Below the pieces are notes generated by a model that saw nothing but the letters and a program-made list of their open reading frames with translations, was not told where the DNA came from and did not search any database. Both the position numbers and the translations under genes were made by a program. Positions 15,290 through 24,592 of a stretch of 35,196 nt of DNA are shown here, one piece after another. The DNA comes from CAZEMR01 sp964513465 (GTDB taxonomy: Bacteria; Bacteroidota; Ignavibacteria; Kapaibacteriales; UBA2268): assembly GCA_964513465.1 (NCBI GenBank), contig CAZEMR010000030.1, positions 1 to 35,196 on the forward strand, read 5' to 3'. The stretch's first letter is position 1; each line of letters begins with the position of its first letter.

Positions 15290-18200
15290 TTATCCACGGC
15301 GCGACGCGGGATCGCATATCAGCAACAGATTGTGCGAATCCAGCGAAACGGCCCGGATTTTTATTTTTTCGAATTTCTCGTCTGCTACAGGCGCTGTCAG
15401 GTGCTCCTCTGCGTTCACAGGATAATTAGAGCTGATATAATCCCAGAATTCACTACCCCGCGATTCGCGGAAATTGGCAAACCATTCTGAAATGTCGGAC
15501 TGCTTATCAGGATCAATCCCAAAAACTTCGCGCGCGGGAGGATTGGTATAAACCAGCTCTCCCTTATTGCTAACGATCATGGTCGGCAACGAATATGATT
15601 CCACTATTTTTCGAAATTTACCCTTGTGCCCGGCGAGTGTCTTGCGGGCAATCACCTGGGGCGTAACATCGCGCGTAATCCCGAGCAAATACTGCGGGTT
15701 GCCCTCGGTATCGGGTATAATGCTGACTGTGTTTTCGCAGAATATACGTCCGCTGTCTTTGCGGATATATTCGAATTCGACGGTTTTGGTAAAATCGGGG
15801 TTTTTCCTGATTTCCTCCAGATAGTAATCCCGTTTATTCCATATATTTTCGTAATCCTCGATAGAGGATGGCGCAATATATTTTTTGTATCCTTCGGGCT
15901 CGGCGCCGATTTCCATCAGCTCTGCTACGGAATACCCCAAAAGCTTTGTGCCGCCAGGGCTAACGTAAACCGGCCGATTATGAAGGTCTTTGATCCATAT
16001 GAACTCATTGATATTTTCGACCAGATTGCGGAAGAGCTCTTTCTGGGCAAATAATTCGGATTCGCTTTCTTTGCGGACAAATACGTTTGCCAGCATATTG
16101 GCAACCAGCCTGAGCAGAGTGATATTGTCCGCCGGCCATTTTTTCTCGCCGGACACCGCATCGAATCCGAGGGCGCCGATCAATCGGTCGCCGTAGAATA
16201 TCGGCACCGAGATGAGCGATTTTATGCCCTGCTCGCGGAAATGCGCGCGGTCTTCGGATTCGCTCGCCGGCATATTATGCACTCGCGGTATGTGGACTAT
16301 CTCGTTATTACGGAGCTTTTTAATGGTTGCGGGAATTTCATTTTCGATTTCAATTTTCTGCAATTTATCTTTTTGCGAATCGATACCTTCGCGCGACCAT
16401 TCGTGTGTATTGGTTGCAATTTTGCCGCTTTCGTCCAAATAAATCACATAGCTCCTGTCGGTTTCGGCAAATTCGCCGATTTCGCGCAGCGCTTTATTTA
16501 TCTGGCTGTCGATTTCCTTTAGCGGAGTTGTGATGAATTCGCTGGATAGTTCGGCGACCATCTGCTCGAGCTGCATTTTGTAGCGGATTTTCTTTTCGGC
16601 TAACTTGCTTTCGGTGATGTCGCGGCCCACTCCGATTATGCCGTCTATTTCGCCTTCTTCGTCGAGCATTGCCTTATCGGACCACGCAAGCCAGCGCCAG
16701 CCGTTTTTGGTCAGTGCGCGCTGCTCGATATAGCACGTATGCGGATAATCCCGGAGGCTTTCCATTGCGCGCCGGGTGGGTTCGATGTCCTCTTTATGTA
16801 TCAGCGGGAAGAATGTGCGGCCCAGCAGTTGTCGTTCGGTCTTGCCGAACATTCTGCAATACGATGGGCTTACGAAAACGAATCGATTGTTCGAATCGAC
16901 TTCGACCACCAGGTCGTTGATATTGTCCACCAAATGCTGATAGTGCTGGCGAACGCTTTTGTCGTCGTGCTCGGTTCGTTTTTTTTCGGTAACGTCCCGA
17001 ATTGCGCCAATAATATACGAGGACTGGTCGCCTTCGAAAAAGATCGTCATATAGTCGCTCATATATTTGTATTCGCCGCTGCGGGTTCTGATTCTGTATT
17101 CGAGAATGAACGAAGAATTTCGCCCCTTTTGAATATCCCGCAGTCTGAGCGCCAAGTCTCCGTATTTCTGACGGTCGTGCGGGTGCATATGCTGCTGCAT
17201 AACGGCTACCGGCCCGAGCGCCATGATTTCCTCCTGAGTATAGCCGAGCATATCGAAGCAATTTTTGCTGATAAATTCAAATCTCATATCCGCCAGATTT
17301 GTTTTATATATAATATCCGGCGAATGGTTAGCCACTTCTGCCAGTAATTCGCGGCTGTCTGCGATCTCGCGTTCGAACTGGCGGCTTCGGCTTATATCGC
17401 GGAAAATGTTTGCGGATATATATCCGCTCTCGGTTTTCACGGGGTAGTAAGATGCATGAACATCCCGCCGGGTGCCATCGGTATGATATAAATTTATTTC
17501 GTCTTCGTTGCGGAGAATCTCGGTATCGCCGGTGCGCAGGTATTCCTTGAATGTTACTTTAATCTGCTCAGCAATATGCGACGAGGAATCATTGTAGAGC
17601 GCGGTGGATATTACTTCCCAGTATTTTCGTCCGGTGGCTTCCTGCGCGCTTATACCTGTGATTTTCTCCATGCCGCGGTTCCATGCGGTTATGACCCCCT
17701 CTTCGTTTGTAAGCACAATACCGTCGGTTGATTCGCTGACGATGCTGCGGAAGCGGAATTCGCTCTCGCGCAGCTCCAACTCGGTTTGTTTTGAGCGGGA
17801 AATATCGGTAAATGTGCCCACAATCCGCGCGGGATCTCCGGTTTCGTCGCGAGCGGCAATGCGGCCGCGGATAAGCACCCATATCCATTGATTGCCGGCG
17901 GTGCGGAAGCGGCATTCCACATTAATATTTTTAGTAATGCTATTAATATTATCCCTGAATGCCTCTTGCAATTTTTCGCGGTCGTCAGGGTGGGTGACTT
18001 TGTTCCAGAAATCTTCGGAATAATAAGGCCCTTCGGCATCGGGATCAATCTTTCCGGCAAAGTTTTCGCTGCAGTAGATTTCTTTTTTGATAATATTATA
18101 TTCCCAGACCCCATCGGAGGTGGCGGCAAGCACCTTGCGCAATAGTTCCTCGCTCTGGCGCACGTTTACTTCGGCTTCCTTCTGGTCGGTGATGTCGTAC

Positions 18201-19276
18201 ATCGATCCGACATAGCAGTCGATTTCGCCATCTTCGTCGAAGAATATTGTTATCCAATCGGCCAGCCAGCGGTAGGTATCGTCATAAATTCTATATCTGT
18301 ATTGCCATGCGTAGGATACCCTGTCCTTTTCGGAATGCCTGGCGTGGCGGATGTCTTCGAGGACGGCCGGAAGGTCGTCAGGGTGTATCCGCCCGATGGC
18401 ATCCTCGAAATTATTATATATAATATCGCTGGGGTCGAAGCCTGTCAGATCGCGGATATGAGGGCTGACGTAATCGTATTTGTCTTCTTTCGCATTGAAT
18501 CTGTAAATAAAATGCCTTGTGCCGCTCAGAATTTCGCGGAAGAGGCGTTCGCTTTTGTGAAGCGACTGCTCCAACTGGTGATAATCCGTAATATCGCTGA
18601 TAAAGCAGCATAGCATCGGGCCATCGCCCGATTCGATACGGAAGAAATTTTGGTGTATATAACGCTCGGCGCCGTTTGGTGTGACTATACGGTGGTCGTA
18701 TAGCTCGCCGAATGTATCCGCAGATTTTCCGCCCGAGATATATTTTTTCAGGTCGCGGGCCAGGTCTTTGCGGGTACGATCGGGATTCATCTCGAAGAAC
18801 ACATCCCAGATTTTGCGTCCGGCAACAGTAGCTGCGGGGCGCCCGGAGATTGACTCCATGTAATTATTCCATTCGAGTATATCGCCATTGCCGGCAGTAA
18901 TGCAAACCCCGGTTGTTGCCTGGTTGATAATTTTCCGGTATATTTCATTTTCCGATTCGGATTCGGTGAGATTTACCGGATCGCCGACGGGGTAGACCTT
19001 GATGATTTTAACTTTGCGTCCCTCAAATGTTTCGCGCCGCGAAAAGGCCTTTATTTCGATTTCCTGATCTTTTTTGGGAATGGTGAATCTGCGCACAGAC
19101 GACACCGCGTTGAATGGCAGCCTGCTGCCAACAATGCTGTCGGCCTTGGTATGCAGAATTCGGATTGCCGCCTTATTGGCATAGAGAGCCTCGTTGTGGA
19201 CATCAGCAATTATGATGCCTTCGTCCAAAAGGCCAAAAATGGTATCATAAAAGGCATTTATATTAATCTTATTCAT
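15290..19276 (-). CDS. multi-PAS/GAF sensory protein without output domain
   Basis: A 1328-residue soluble protein made almost wholly of sensory domains. I place nine PAS units at about 10-98, 112-235, 242-370, 375-497, 505-635, 642-768, 778-895, 1080-1212 and 1219-1328. Most end in a PAC-type motif such as GxxxDITDxKxAE (SMYDITDQKEAE at 358-369, GVGRDITESKLAE at 882-894, GITRDVTPQVIA at 1199-1210). A GAF domain lies at about 900-1070 (SLISVPIFYGDRLIGALGFDA at 1020-1040). No transmembrane segment or signal peptide is seen. There is no histidine kinase, receiver, GGDEF, EAL, PP2C or DNA-binding domain: the chain ends at the last PAS, three bases from the tolC stop. It could signal by protein contacts, or be the remnant of a kinase that lost its 3' end. 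Confidence 0.92.
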   Translation of the reverse strand: MNKININAFYDTIFGLLDEGIIIADVHNEALYANKAAIRILHTKADSIVGSRLPFNAVSSVRRFTIPKKDQEIEIKAFSRRETFEGRKVKIIKVYPVGDPVNLTESESENEIYRKIINQATTGVCITAGNGDILEWNNYMESISGRPAATVAGRKIWDVFFEMNPDRTRKDLARDLKKYISGGKSADTFGELYDHRIVTPNGAERYIHQNFFRIESGDGPMLCCFISDITDYHQLEQSLHKSERLFREILSGTRHFIYRFNAKEDKYDYVSPHIRDLTGFDPSDIIYNNFEDAIGRIHPDDLPAVLEDIRHARHSEKDRVSYAWQYRYRIYDDTYRWLADWITIFFDEDGEIDCYVGSMYDITDQKEAEVNVRQSEELLRKVLAATSDGVWEYNIIKKEIYCSENFAGKIDPDAEGPYYSEDFWNKVTHPDDREKLQEAFRDNINSITKNINVECRFRTAGNQWIWVLIRGRIAARDETGDPARIVGTFTDISRSKQTELELRESEFRFRSIVSESTDGIVLTNEEGVITAWNRGMEKITGISAQEATGRKYWEVISTALYNDSSSHIAEQIKVTFKEYLRTGDTEILRNEDEINLYHTDGTRRDVHASYYPVKTESGYISANIFRDISRSRQFEREIADSRELLAEVANHSPDIIYKTNLADMRFEFISKNCFDMLGYTQEEIMALGPVAVMQQHMHPHDRQKYGDLALRLRDIQKGRNSSFILEYRIRTRSGEYKYMSDYMTIFFEGDQSSYIIGAIRDVTEKKRTEHDDKSVRQHYQHLVDNINDLVVEVDSNNRFVFVSPSYCRMFGKTERQLLGRTFFPLIHKEDIEPTRRAMESLRDYPHTCYIEQRALTKNGWRWLAWSDKAMLDEEGEIDGIIGVGRDITESKLAEKKIRYKMQLEQMVAELSSEFITTPLKEIDSQINKALREIGEFAETDRSYVIYLDESGKIATNTHEWSREGIDSQKDKLQKIEIENEIPATIKKLRNNEIVHIPRVHNMPASESEDRAHFREQGIKSLISVPIFYGDRLIGALGFDAVSGEKKWPADNITLLRLVANMLANVFVRKESESELFAQKELFRNLVENINEFIWIKDLHNRPVYVSPGGTKLLGYSVAELMEIGAEPEGYKKYIAPSSIEDYENIWNKRDYYLEEIRKNPDFTKTVEFEYIRKDSGRIFCENTVSIIPDTEGNPQYLLGITRDVTPQVIARKTLAGHKGKFRKIVESYSLPTMIVSNKGELVYTNPPAREVFGIDPDKQSDISEWFANFRESRGSEFWDYISSNYPVNAEEHLTAPVADEKFEKIKIRAVSLDSHNLLLICDPASRRG

Positions 19277-19417
19277 ATGTGACCGATCATATGTTCTTGC
19301 AATGCTCCCAATTAAATATAATCTAAATATTTACTTAAATCAACAGAAAGTTTTATTAATTTTCAATTTTTAATCGAAAAAGCATTGCGAAACGCACATC
19401 CGGCCATGCTGAATGCC

Positions 19418-21094
19418 CTATTTTATTATTATCAATATATCCTCTACCTCCCATCGCGACCGGATCGATATCTCGCGGCCAATTCTCCGGAATGGCTCTG
19501 CGTGGCGGAATGGCGCAGGATAGCCATAGTCGTAGCTGCCTTTGCCGTTCTCGTCGCAGAATGCTTCGAACGTATATGTGCCCTCTGGAAGATTCGGCGC
19601 CTTCCATGCGCCTGTGGAGTCGGGTTTATATATATATCTTTTGCCCTTTGCGTCGATAAGCGCAAGCATTAGATTGCCGCAGTCAAGCGATGAGTCGCGA
19701 ACCATACCCGAAGCGCTGCCCCAACTCCGGTTGTCCACCGTCCGGAATTTTAATTCGAATATCGAATCACGCGGCTGGCGCCCGAATATCCCATCAACGG
19801 CGCCGGGCCGGTATTCCAGCCGATACCAGCTATTGAAATCAAGCTTTCCGCGCGGCCGGATATTAATTATATTGCCGGAGGTCATATCCCAATCAACGGG
19901 ATGATAGAAGCTGGCGCTCTCGTTATAAAGCGTGGCGAGCGTGTCGGCGGCGATTTCCACCGGCATGGAATAATAGAGAATTATGGAGTCGCCGGGTATC
20001 AGATTTGTCGCGCTGTCTGCGGGAAAGCTCCGCGTTATCGCCGGGCGCGAGGTATCCGCGCTCTCTGCTGCAATAAATCGCGCGGTGGCGGCTGTGTCCT
20101 GAAGCGCATTTCCGGCGCTGTCGCGGATAGCATATTCGCCGGAATAAGCCGCACTTAGGAAAATGGGAATATCCCGCGGCAATTCGCTTTTAAAAAATAT
20201 TATCGCTTTGTTCGGCTCGATGTGGGGCATAGCGCCGGCTATGGCATAATCCCGCCCGAGCGAATCCCGCGCCGAGAAGCTTTCCGGGCGGATGCTTGCG
20301 GGCGAGAGATTTTCGCTGAACATGGCCTCTGCGCTGCGGAGGCTGATGCCGGTTACTTCAAAGAGCAGCGGGCCATAGATATCCGGCGACGGCCCGAGCT
20401 TTATATCTATCGGTTCGGATTTGCCGTCAACGACTTCGACGTCCCGCGGAGCAGCTCCGAATGCATCCTGGCCGGGATCGAACACGCGGTTCAGAAACCG
20501 GTCGGTCAGCGCAATCAGCCGATAGGTGCCGTCCTTGAGCGCGAGCAGTTCGAACTGGCCGCTGGAGCCGCATTTGACAAAGTAACCCGGCGGGGTGGTG
20601 ATGGGATTAAGCGTATCAGCGTTCATTGCGTCGATTTTGTACGCAAACACGAAAGCGCCGTTTTTTTCATCGCCAAAGAGATTTCCCGAGATTCGGCCGC
20701 TATCCAGCTTGTCGCCAGTCGAGAACGTAATCGCAAAGCCTTCAGTCGGATTATTATTATGCAGATCCTTGTATCCGCCGCCTATCATCACAAGATAGGT
20801 GGTGTTTTCGGCGAGTGGCTCCATAAATTCGATCTCCAACTCGGGACCCGACCAGTCGTAGTCTGTTTTGATTTCGGGTTGGACGTGTAGATTCTCGATA
20901 ACGCTGTTTTTATCGACCCACTCGCTGAATTCGATGGTAATGCTTTCGCCGGCGAAATTGCGTGTGCCTGCGGCCGGGTTGTGGGCGATTACTACCGGCG
21001 GAGTAGTGTCGGGCGGCCCTCCCGAAGGCGGCTGTGGATTGGCGCATCCGGCCAGCGCCGCAAGGATTATTAAAGTGATTTTTATGAATTTCAT
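19418..21094 (-). CDS. Ig-like (SbsA/Big_5-type) outer membrane lipoprotein
   Basis: A 558-residue lipoprotein. The signal MKFIKITLIILAALAGC has a lipobox LAGC with the lipidated C17, followed by NPQPPSGGPPDTTPPVV. This opening, and the first domain (30-128: IEFSEWVD, LAENTTYLVMIGGGYKDLHNNNP, FSTGDKLDSGRISGN), match a conserved Bacteroidetes family annotated as Ig-like or SbsA Ig-like domain protein. A region near 130-230 resembles a carboxypeptidase-regulatory-like fold. A second Big_5-like domain (about 345-450) contains PADSATNLIPGDSIILYYSMPVE. The C-terminus (LPEGTYTFEAFCDENGKGSYDYG) again looks like a beta sandwich. Function is unknown; a structural role at the outer membrane is likely. 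It lies downstream of nothing co-directional and is divergent from the BrkB-like gene. Confidence 0.88.
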   Translation of the reverse strand: MKFIKITLIILAALAGCANPQPPSGGPPDTTPPVVIAHNPAAGTRNFAGESITIEFSEWVDKNSVIENLHVQPEIKTDYDWSGPELEIEFMEPLAENTTYLVMIGGGYKDLHNNNPTEGFAITFSTGDKLDSGRISGNLFGDEKNGAFVFAYKIDAMNADTLNPITTPPGYFVKCGSSGQFELLALKDGTYRLIALTDRFLNRVFDPGQDAFGAAPRDVEVVDGKSEPIDIKLGPSPDIYGPLLFEVTGISLRSAEAMFSENLSPASIRPESFSARDSLGRDYAIAGAMPHIEPNKAIIFFKSELPRDIPIFLSAAYSGEYAIRDSAGNALQDTAATARFIAAESADTSRPAITRSFPADSATNLIPGDSIILYYSMPVEIAADTLATLYNESASFYHPVDWDMTSGNIINIRPRGKLDFNSWYRLEYRPGAVDGIFGRQPRDSIFELKFRTVDNRSWGSASGMVRDSSLDCGNLMLALIDAKGKRYIYKPDSTGAWKAPNLPEGTYTFEAFCDENGKGSYDYGYPAPFRHAEPFRRIGREISIRSRWEVEDILIIIK

Positions 21095-21136
21095 TTTAAT
21101 AAATTAAAAAATAAAACTATATTGATATTACTTTCG

Positions 21137-21169
21137 TTCCCGGCGGGAAACAAGCATGCTTCGAATTCG
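21137..21169. promoter_or_regulatory. cluster of three short palindromes between divergent genes
   Basis: TTCCCGGCGGGAA (21137-21149), AAGCATGCTT (21152-21161) and CGAATTCG (21162-21169) are three perfect DNA palindromes in 33 bases, between the Ig-like lipoprotein (minus) and the BrkB-like gene (plus). They may be operator sites. The first has a one-base centre and cannot form a normal RNA hairpin. Short palindromes also arise by chance, so confidence is low. Confidence 0.3.
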
Positions 21170-21224
21170 CTTACATTTATTTCCTTCGCCGATTTTGTTT
21201 GACCAAATATATAAAAAATTAGTA

Positions 21225-22172
21225 ATGTTCGAACGTTTTAAAGACAAAAAGGGTATTCGCGGATTTATCTACAGGGCATATAACGAGCTGGACGGATTGT
21301 TCACCCGCGCCGACCAGCACCATATATATATGCTCGCCGCAGGAATTGCCTTCAATATTCTGATATACCTTATTCCGCTGTTTCTGGTAGCCATTTTTGT
21401 GGTAAATCTGATATTCAACATAGAGAATATCGGCATTACTCTGCGCGATTTGCTTCAGGATTTGATGCCGCCGACCGAATCCGCCAAGGATGTAATGGAC
21501 ACAATATTGAGCGAAGCAAATAAGATACTCGACAACAGCCGCTTTTTCGGTCTAATTGGTCTGGGCGGCCTTTTATGGATATCCTCGTTGCTTATCAGCT
21601 CGCTGCGGACCAGCCTGAACACAATATTCGAGCTGCCCTCGCCCAAAATTTTCGTGCTCTATCGCCTGAAGGACATTCTGCTGATCATCGTAATGGCAAT
21701 CCTGATATTGATCTATTCCTATGTGGTGCCAAGCCTTTCGTTCATTCTGCAGCTAATCGAGCAGTATGTGCCCGCTCGTGTGGAGTGGTTTTTGTCGGGA
21801 ATCGTAGTGGCGGCGTCCTCGCTGATTGCCTCGTTCATTTTGTTTTATTTCATATTCCGCTTTGTGCCCAATGTGCGGCTGCCGCGCGAGATCCGGCTGA
21901 TGAGCACCGGCATGTGCGTGCTGCTGATCGAAATTTCAAGGCATATTTTTGCGTTTTATATAAGCGAGATAAGCAATTACGGCAAATTCTACGGCACCTA
22001 TGCCGTGATAATATCGATTGCAATCTGGATATACTACTCCTCGCTTATTATCCTGCTCTCGGCCGAAGTCAGTAAATATATATTCGACCGCCGCCACGAT
22101 AAAAAAGCAAAAGAAGAAATCATGGAATCCCACGAATTCGAAGACGAAAGCGAGTCTGATTCTAAAATCTGA
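21225..22172 (+). CDS. YihY/BrkB-family inner membrane protein
   Basis: A membrane protein of 315 residues of the YihY/virulence factor BrkB family (PF03631), with six predicted helices. Family signatures are present: HHIYMLAAGIAFNILIYLIPLFLVAIF near the N-terminus, a central ISSLLISSLRTSLNTIFELP, and YGTYAVIISIAIWIYYSSLIILLSAEVSKYIFDRR near the C-terminus. The exact function of this family is not settled; the RNase BN label sometimes attached to it is an error. The start at 21225 (MFERFKDK) was chosen because family members begin just before an amphipathic segment. An in-frame ATG at 21156 would add 23 residues without similarity. The 3' end overlaps the convergent exonuclease gene by 11 bases. 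Confidence 0.9.
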   Translation: MFERFKDKKGIRGFIYRAYNELDGLFTRADQHHIYMLAAGIAFNILIYLIPLFLVAIFVVNLIFNIENIGITLRDLLQDLMPPTESAKDVMDTILSEANKILDNSRFFGLIGLGGLLWISSLLISSLRTSLNTIFELPSPKIFVLYRLKDILLIIVMAILILIYSYVVPSLSFILQLIEQYVPARVEWFLSGIVVAASSLIASFILFYFIFRFVPNVRLPREIRLMSTGMCVLLIEISRHIFAFYISEISNYGKFYGTYAVIISIAIWIYYSSLIILLSAEVSKYIFDRRHDKKAKEEIMESHEFEDESESDSKI

Positions 22173-22893
22173 GATATTTATGCCAGTGCAGGAACAGCTC
22201 CCAGGTGGCGTTGATGTCCCTCATGCAATATTCCGCAATCTCCTGGATCTGACCATTATGGAACATTTCCCCGACCATCGATCCGTCTACGCCCTCGGCT
22301 TTGGGCGAACTGATGCCGAATACCCGCGTATAGAAATCGAAATTGAAACGGCGGGTGGCGCCCCATGCCTGCGGCATGAAGAATGTCAGCTCGTCGATCA
22401 GATCGGTATGCAGCGGGTAGTTGAACTTGGTGCCGGTCATAATATTCCGCGAGGGCCGGATGTGGTGTACCGCCGAGCGCAGCATCATAAACGGCGCATC
22501 AAAATTGCGGCCATTGAACGAAATCAGATGCACATTTTTATATTTGGTCAGTATCATCCAGAAATCCTCCAACAGCTTGCGCTCGTTGGATATATAACAG
22601 GGGTCGCCGCCGGCCAGATCGATTTTATTCGTATCCTTGCCCTCGAGCGAATTGTCGGTAGCAAACGCGGCGCGGCTGACTATTTCCCAGTCGCCGTCCT
22701 CGTTCTGCTGCATAAGCTGGAGTCCGACGCAGACCACCAGCGCGGTCATCGGCGATAGCGCCATTTCGAATTTTTTCTTCTGTATCTGCTCCTCGTTTTC
22801 GCAGTACCGGACGAGATATTCCTGCTGCGATTCCGAGAGCGATTCCCATTTGACCGGGGCGGTTTCGATATCGAAAACTAAATATTGCTGCAT
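22162..22893 (-). CDS. PolB-like 3'-5' exonuclease (DnaQ-fold)
   Basis: A 243-residue stand-alone nuclease of the DEDDy type, similar to the exonuclease domain of family B polymerases (DNA_pol_B_exo2, PF10108). Exo I is LVFDIETAP with D8 and E10. Exo II is FNGRNFDAPFM with D132. Exo III is AEYCMRDINAT with Y222 and D226, giving the complete catalytic set for two metal ions. There is no polymerase domain. It probably trims single-stranded 3' ends in DNA repair or RNA processing; the family is poorly characterised. The minus-strand leader has AAGGA twelve bases before the ATG. The end overlaps the BrkB-like gene by 11 bases tail to tail. Confidence 0.9.
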   Translation of the reverse strand: MQQYLVFDIETAPVKWESLSESQQEYLVRYCENEEQIQKKKFEMALSPMTALVVCVGLQLMQQNEDGDWEIVSRAAFATDNSLEGKDTNKIDLAGGDPCYISNERKLLEDFWMILTKYKNVHLISFNGRNFDAPFMMLRSAVHHIRPSRNIMTGTKFNYPLHTDLIDELTFFMPQAWGATRRFNFDFYTRVFGISSPKAEGVDGSMVGEMFHNGQIQEIAEYCMRDINATWELFLHWHKYLRF

Positions 22894-23111
22894 ATCGTGT
22901 TATTCCTTTATAAATAGATTTTTGGTATAATAATTTCTATAATTTGCAAATATAACAGCGCAAACGACATTTTATGTCGAAGATAATACAAAAAGGGTGA
23001 ATAAAGTTTAAAAATGCCGTCGAATTTTATTATTTTTAAATTCTATGAAAATATAGAATTAAACCCTGAGTTTTCAAAACGGGCATTGGCTTAATTTATA
23101 TATAATAATTT
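22894..23111. other. divergent intergenic region with two inverted repeats
   Basis: This 218-base A/T-rich gap separates the exonuclease (minus) from bamD (plus). It holds CGACAT-TTT-ATGTCG (22965-22979) and AATTCTAT-GAAAAT-ATAGAATT (23039-23060). Neither has a following T-run, so both are operator candidates at best. No open reading frame or RNA gene is evident, and bamD has no Shine-Dalgarno sequence (TATATAATAATTT before the ATG). Confidence 0.4.
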
Positions 23112-23891
23112 ATGAAAATGATTTCAGAATTCAGAAAATATTTTGTTTTGGCCGCGCTTGCCGCAATTTCGATTACGCTCGGAGGATGCGCCAGCTCTCG
23201 TTCGGCCGATGAATTATCCGAAGACGAACTATACACCCAGGCTAAAGAGCTGATGGCCGAGGAGGAATACCGCGAGGCAATGAAGCTATTGGAGGTGCTC
23301 AAGCTGCAGTATCCGGCCAGCCAGTATGCCGACGACGCCCAGTATATGATAGCCGATATTCATTTCCAGCGCGAGGAGTATATCCTGGCAGCGTTCAACT
23401 TCAGCAACGTCCGCAAGTATTACCCCGGCAGCCAGTACGTCCGCGAAAGTATGTACAAAGCCGCGCTGTGCCTTTATAATCTGTCGCCGTCGTTTGCGCG
23501 CGACCAGGATTATACGGTGAAGGCAATCAAAAGCTTTTCGGAGTATCAGACGCTTTATCCCGAGCGCGACTCGCTCTACCTCGAGGCCGGCCGCATAATC
23601 GACGATCTGCGCAATAAGCTGGCCCATAAGGAGTATTTCATCGCAGAGCTATACAGAAAAATGAATTATCCAGAGTCGTCGCTAATTTATTATGATTCGG
23701 TTATCGATAATTATGTCGATACCGAATATTACGAGCCGGCTTATTTCGGCAAAATCGAAACTCTTGTAGCCGTCGGACGATACGACGACGCCAGATCGCT
23801 GATCAGTCTGTATCGCAGGCAGTTTCCGGCTGGCGAGTTCCTGGACGAAGTTGCAGAGCTCGAAAACGAAGCCCGCAACGAGACAAAGTAA
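23112..23891 (+). CDS. bamD: outer membrane protein assembly lipoprotein BamD
   Basis: Periplasm-facing lipoprotein of the BAM complex, which helps BamA insert beta-barrel proteins into the outer membrane. It has 259 residues with signal and lipobox ITLGGC (lipidated C26), then TPR units: LYTQAKELMAEEEYREAMKLLEVLKLQYPASQYADDAQYMIADIHF (40-85), a second unit EYILAAFNFSNVRKYYPGSQYVRESMYKAALC (89-120), and IKSFSEYQTLYPERD (139-153). This order and the YP-x-S/G spacings are typical of BamD. Later units (DSVIDNYVDTEYYEPAYFGKIETLVAVGRYDDA) complete a five-TPR chain. It opens a run of five co-directional genes: predicted barrel, plug-like protein, carbonic anhydrase and Rieske-like protein follow. 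Confidence 0.92.
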   Translation: MKMISEFRKYFVLAALAAISITLGGCASSRSADELSEDELYTQAKELMAEEEYREAMKLLEVLKLQYPASQYADDAQYMIADIHFQREEYILAAFNFSNVRKYYPGSQYVRESMYKAALCLYNLSPSFARDQDYTVKAIKSFSEYQTLYPERDSLYLEAGRIIDDLRNKLAHKEYFIAELYRKMNYPESSLIYYDSVIDNYVDTEYYEPAYFGKIETLVAVGRYDDARSLISLYRRQFPAGEFLDEVAELENEARNETK

Positions 23892-23916
23892 TAAATCATT
23901 TCTCCCTTCATAAATC

Positions 23917-23920
23917 GGAG
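23917..23920 (+). promoter_or_regulatory. Shine-Dalgarno site setting the start of the barrel gene
   Basis: GGAG lies seven bases before the ATG at 23928. An in-frame TTG at 23925 directly precedes that ATG; the spacing and codon favour 23928. Confidence 0.65.
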
Positions 23921-23927
23921 ATAATTG

Positions 23928-24584
23928 ATGAAAAAAATTCTGATTATCCTGACGATCCTGCTAATCACCGGCGCAGACGGCTTTGCCCGCGATATTTATC
24001 CCTACTCGGTCGGCCCGGCAATTTCCTACAAGGCCGGTATCAATGCGGTCACTACCCCAAAGGGCCGTAAAAACGTCATTGCCATCAATCCCATTCCCGA
24101 CTTTGGCGCGCGGATGTACTTTCCGGTTTCGGAAACCTCCCGGCTCGGAGTGGTCGGCAATATTATGTATAATAATTATGCATATAATATCGAGGCGGTC
24201 AATACAGGCAATGATTATACCCACGAGTATTCCTATCTTACAATCGGCGCTGCGCTCAGCTTTTCGGGGATGTATCTCGGATTCGACTTCGGCGCGCCGC
24301 TTTCCGCCAATTTCGGGCCCGCAATCCCATCGGATAATCTGGTGTTAATGACCGAATTCAAAATAGGCGGCGAAATAACAATCGCCGACGACGAGACCGG
24401 CCGAATGATCTTCTTTGCCAGGGCTGGATATATGCTCTCGGGGATTTATGAGGACTTCGGCGAGCACGACCCGCTGCGCAATATAGCACCGACCGAAGAA
24501 GGCCAGACCCTGACGAATGAATTCAATCCCCGCGCGGCATCTATAGCCTTGGGATTCAGCTATTTATTCACCCTTAATTTCTAA
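23928..24584 (+). CDS. predicted small outer membrane beta-barrel protein
   Basis: A 218-residue exported protein. The signal peptide is MKKILIILTILLITGADGFA with likely cleavage before RDIYPYS. The mature part alternates hydrophobic and polar residues in strand-like stretches with glycine/tyrosine turns (VGNIMYNNYAYNIEAV, YSYLTIGAALSFSGMYLGFDFGAPL, FKIGGEITIADDETGRMIFFARAGYMLSGIYEDFG). It ends in ASIALGFSYLFTLNF, with the terminal aromatic residue and alternating pattern expected of a barrel recognised by BAM. No named family is recognised; it resembles the general outer-membrane-beta-barrel/PorT-like group. It lies between bamD (36-base gap) and the plug-like gene (8-base gap), so the three products may be made together at the outer membrane. 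Confidence 0.75.
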   Translation: MKKILIILTILLITGADGFARDIYPYSVGPAISYKAGINAVTTPKGRKNVIAINPIPDFGARMYFPVSETSRLGVVGNIMYNNYAYNIEAVNTGNDYTHEYSYLTIGAALSFSGMYLGFDFGAPLSANFGPAIPSDNLVLMTEFKIGGEITIADDETGRMIFFARAGYMLSGIYEDFGEHDPLRNIAPTEEGQTLTNEFNPRAASIALGFSYLFTLNF

Positions 24585-24592
24585 ATATTTAT

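Noticed and set aside
15290..19276. Histidine kinase annotation for the PAS protein
   Set aside because: No H-box, N-box or G-box can be found; the similarity would be to the sensory domains only.
21156..21224. Upstream start for the BrkB-like gene
   Set aside because: The 23 extra residues show no family similarity and the ATG sits in a palindrome cluster; 21225 matches the family start.
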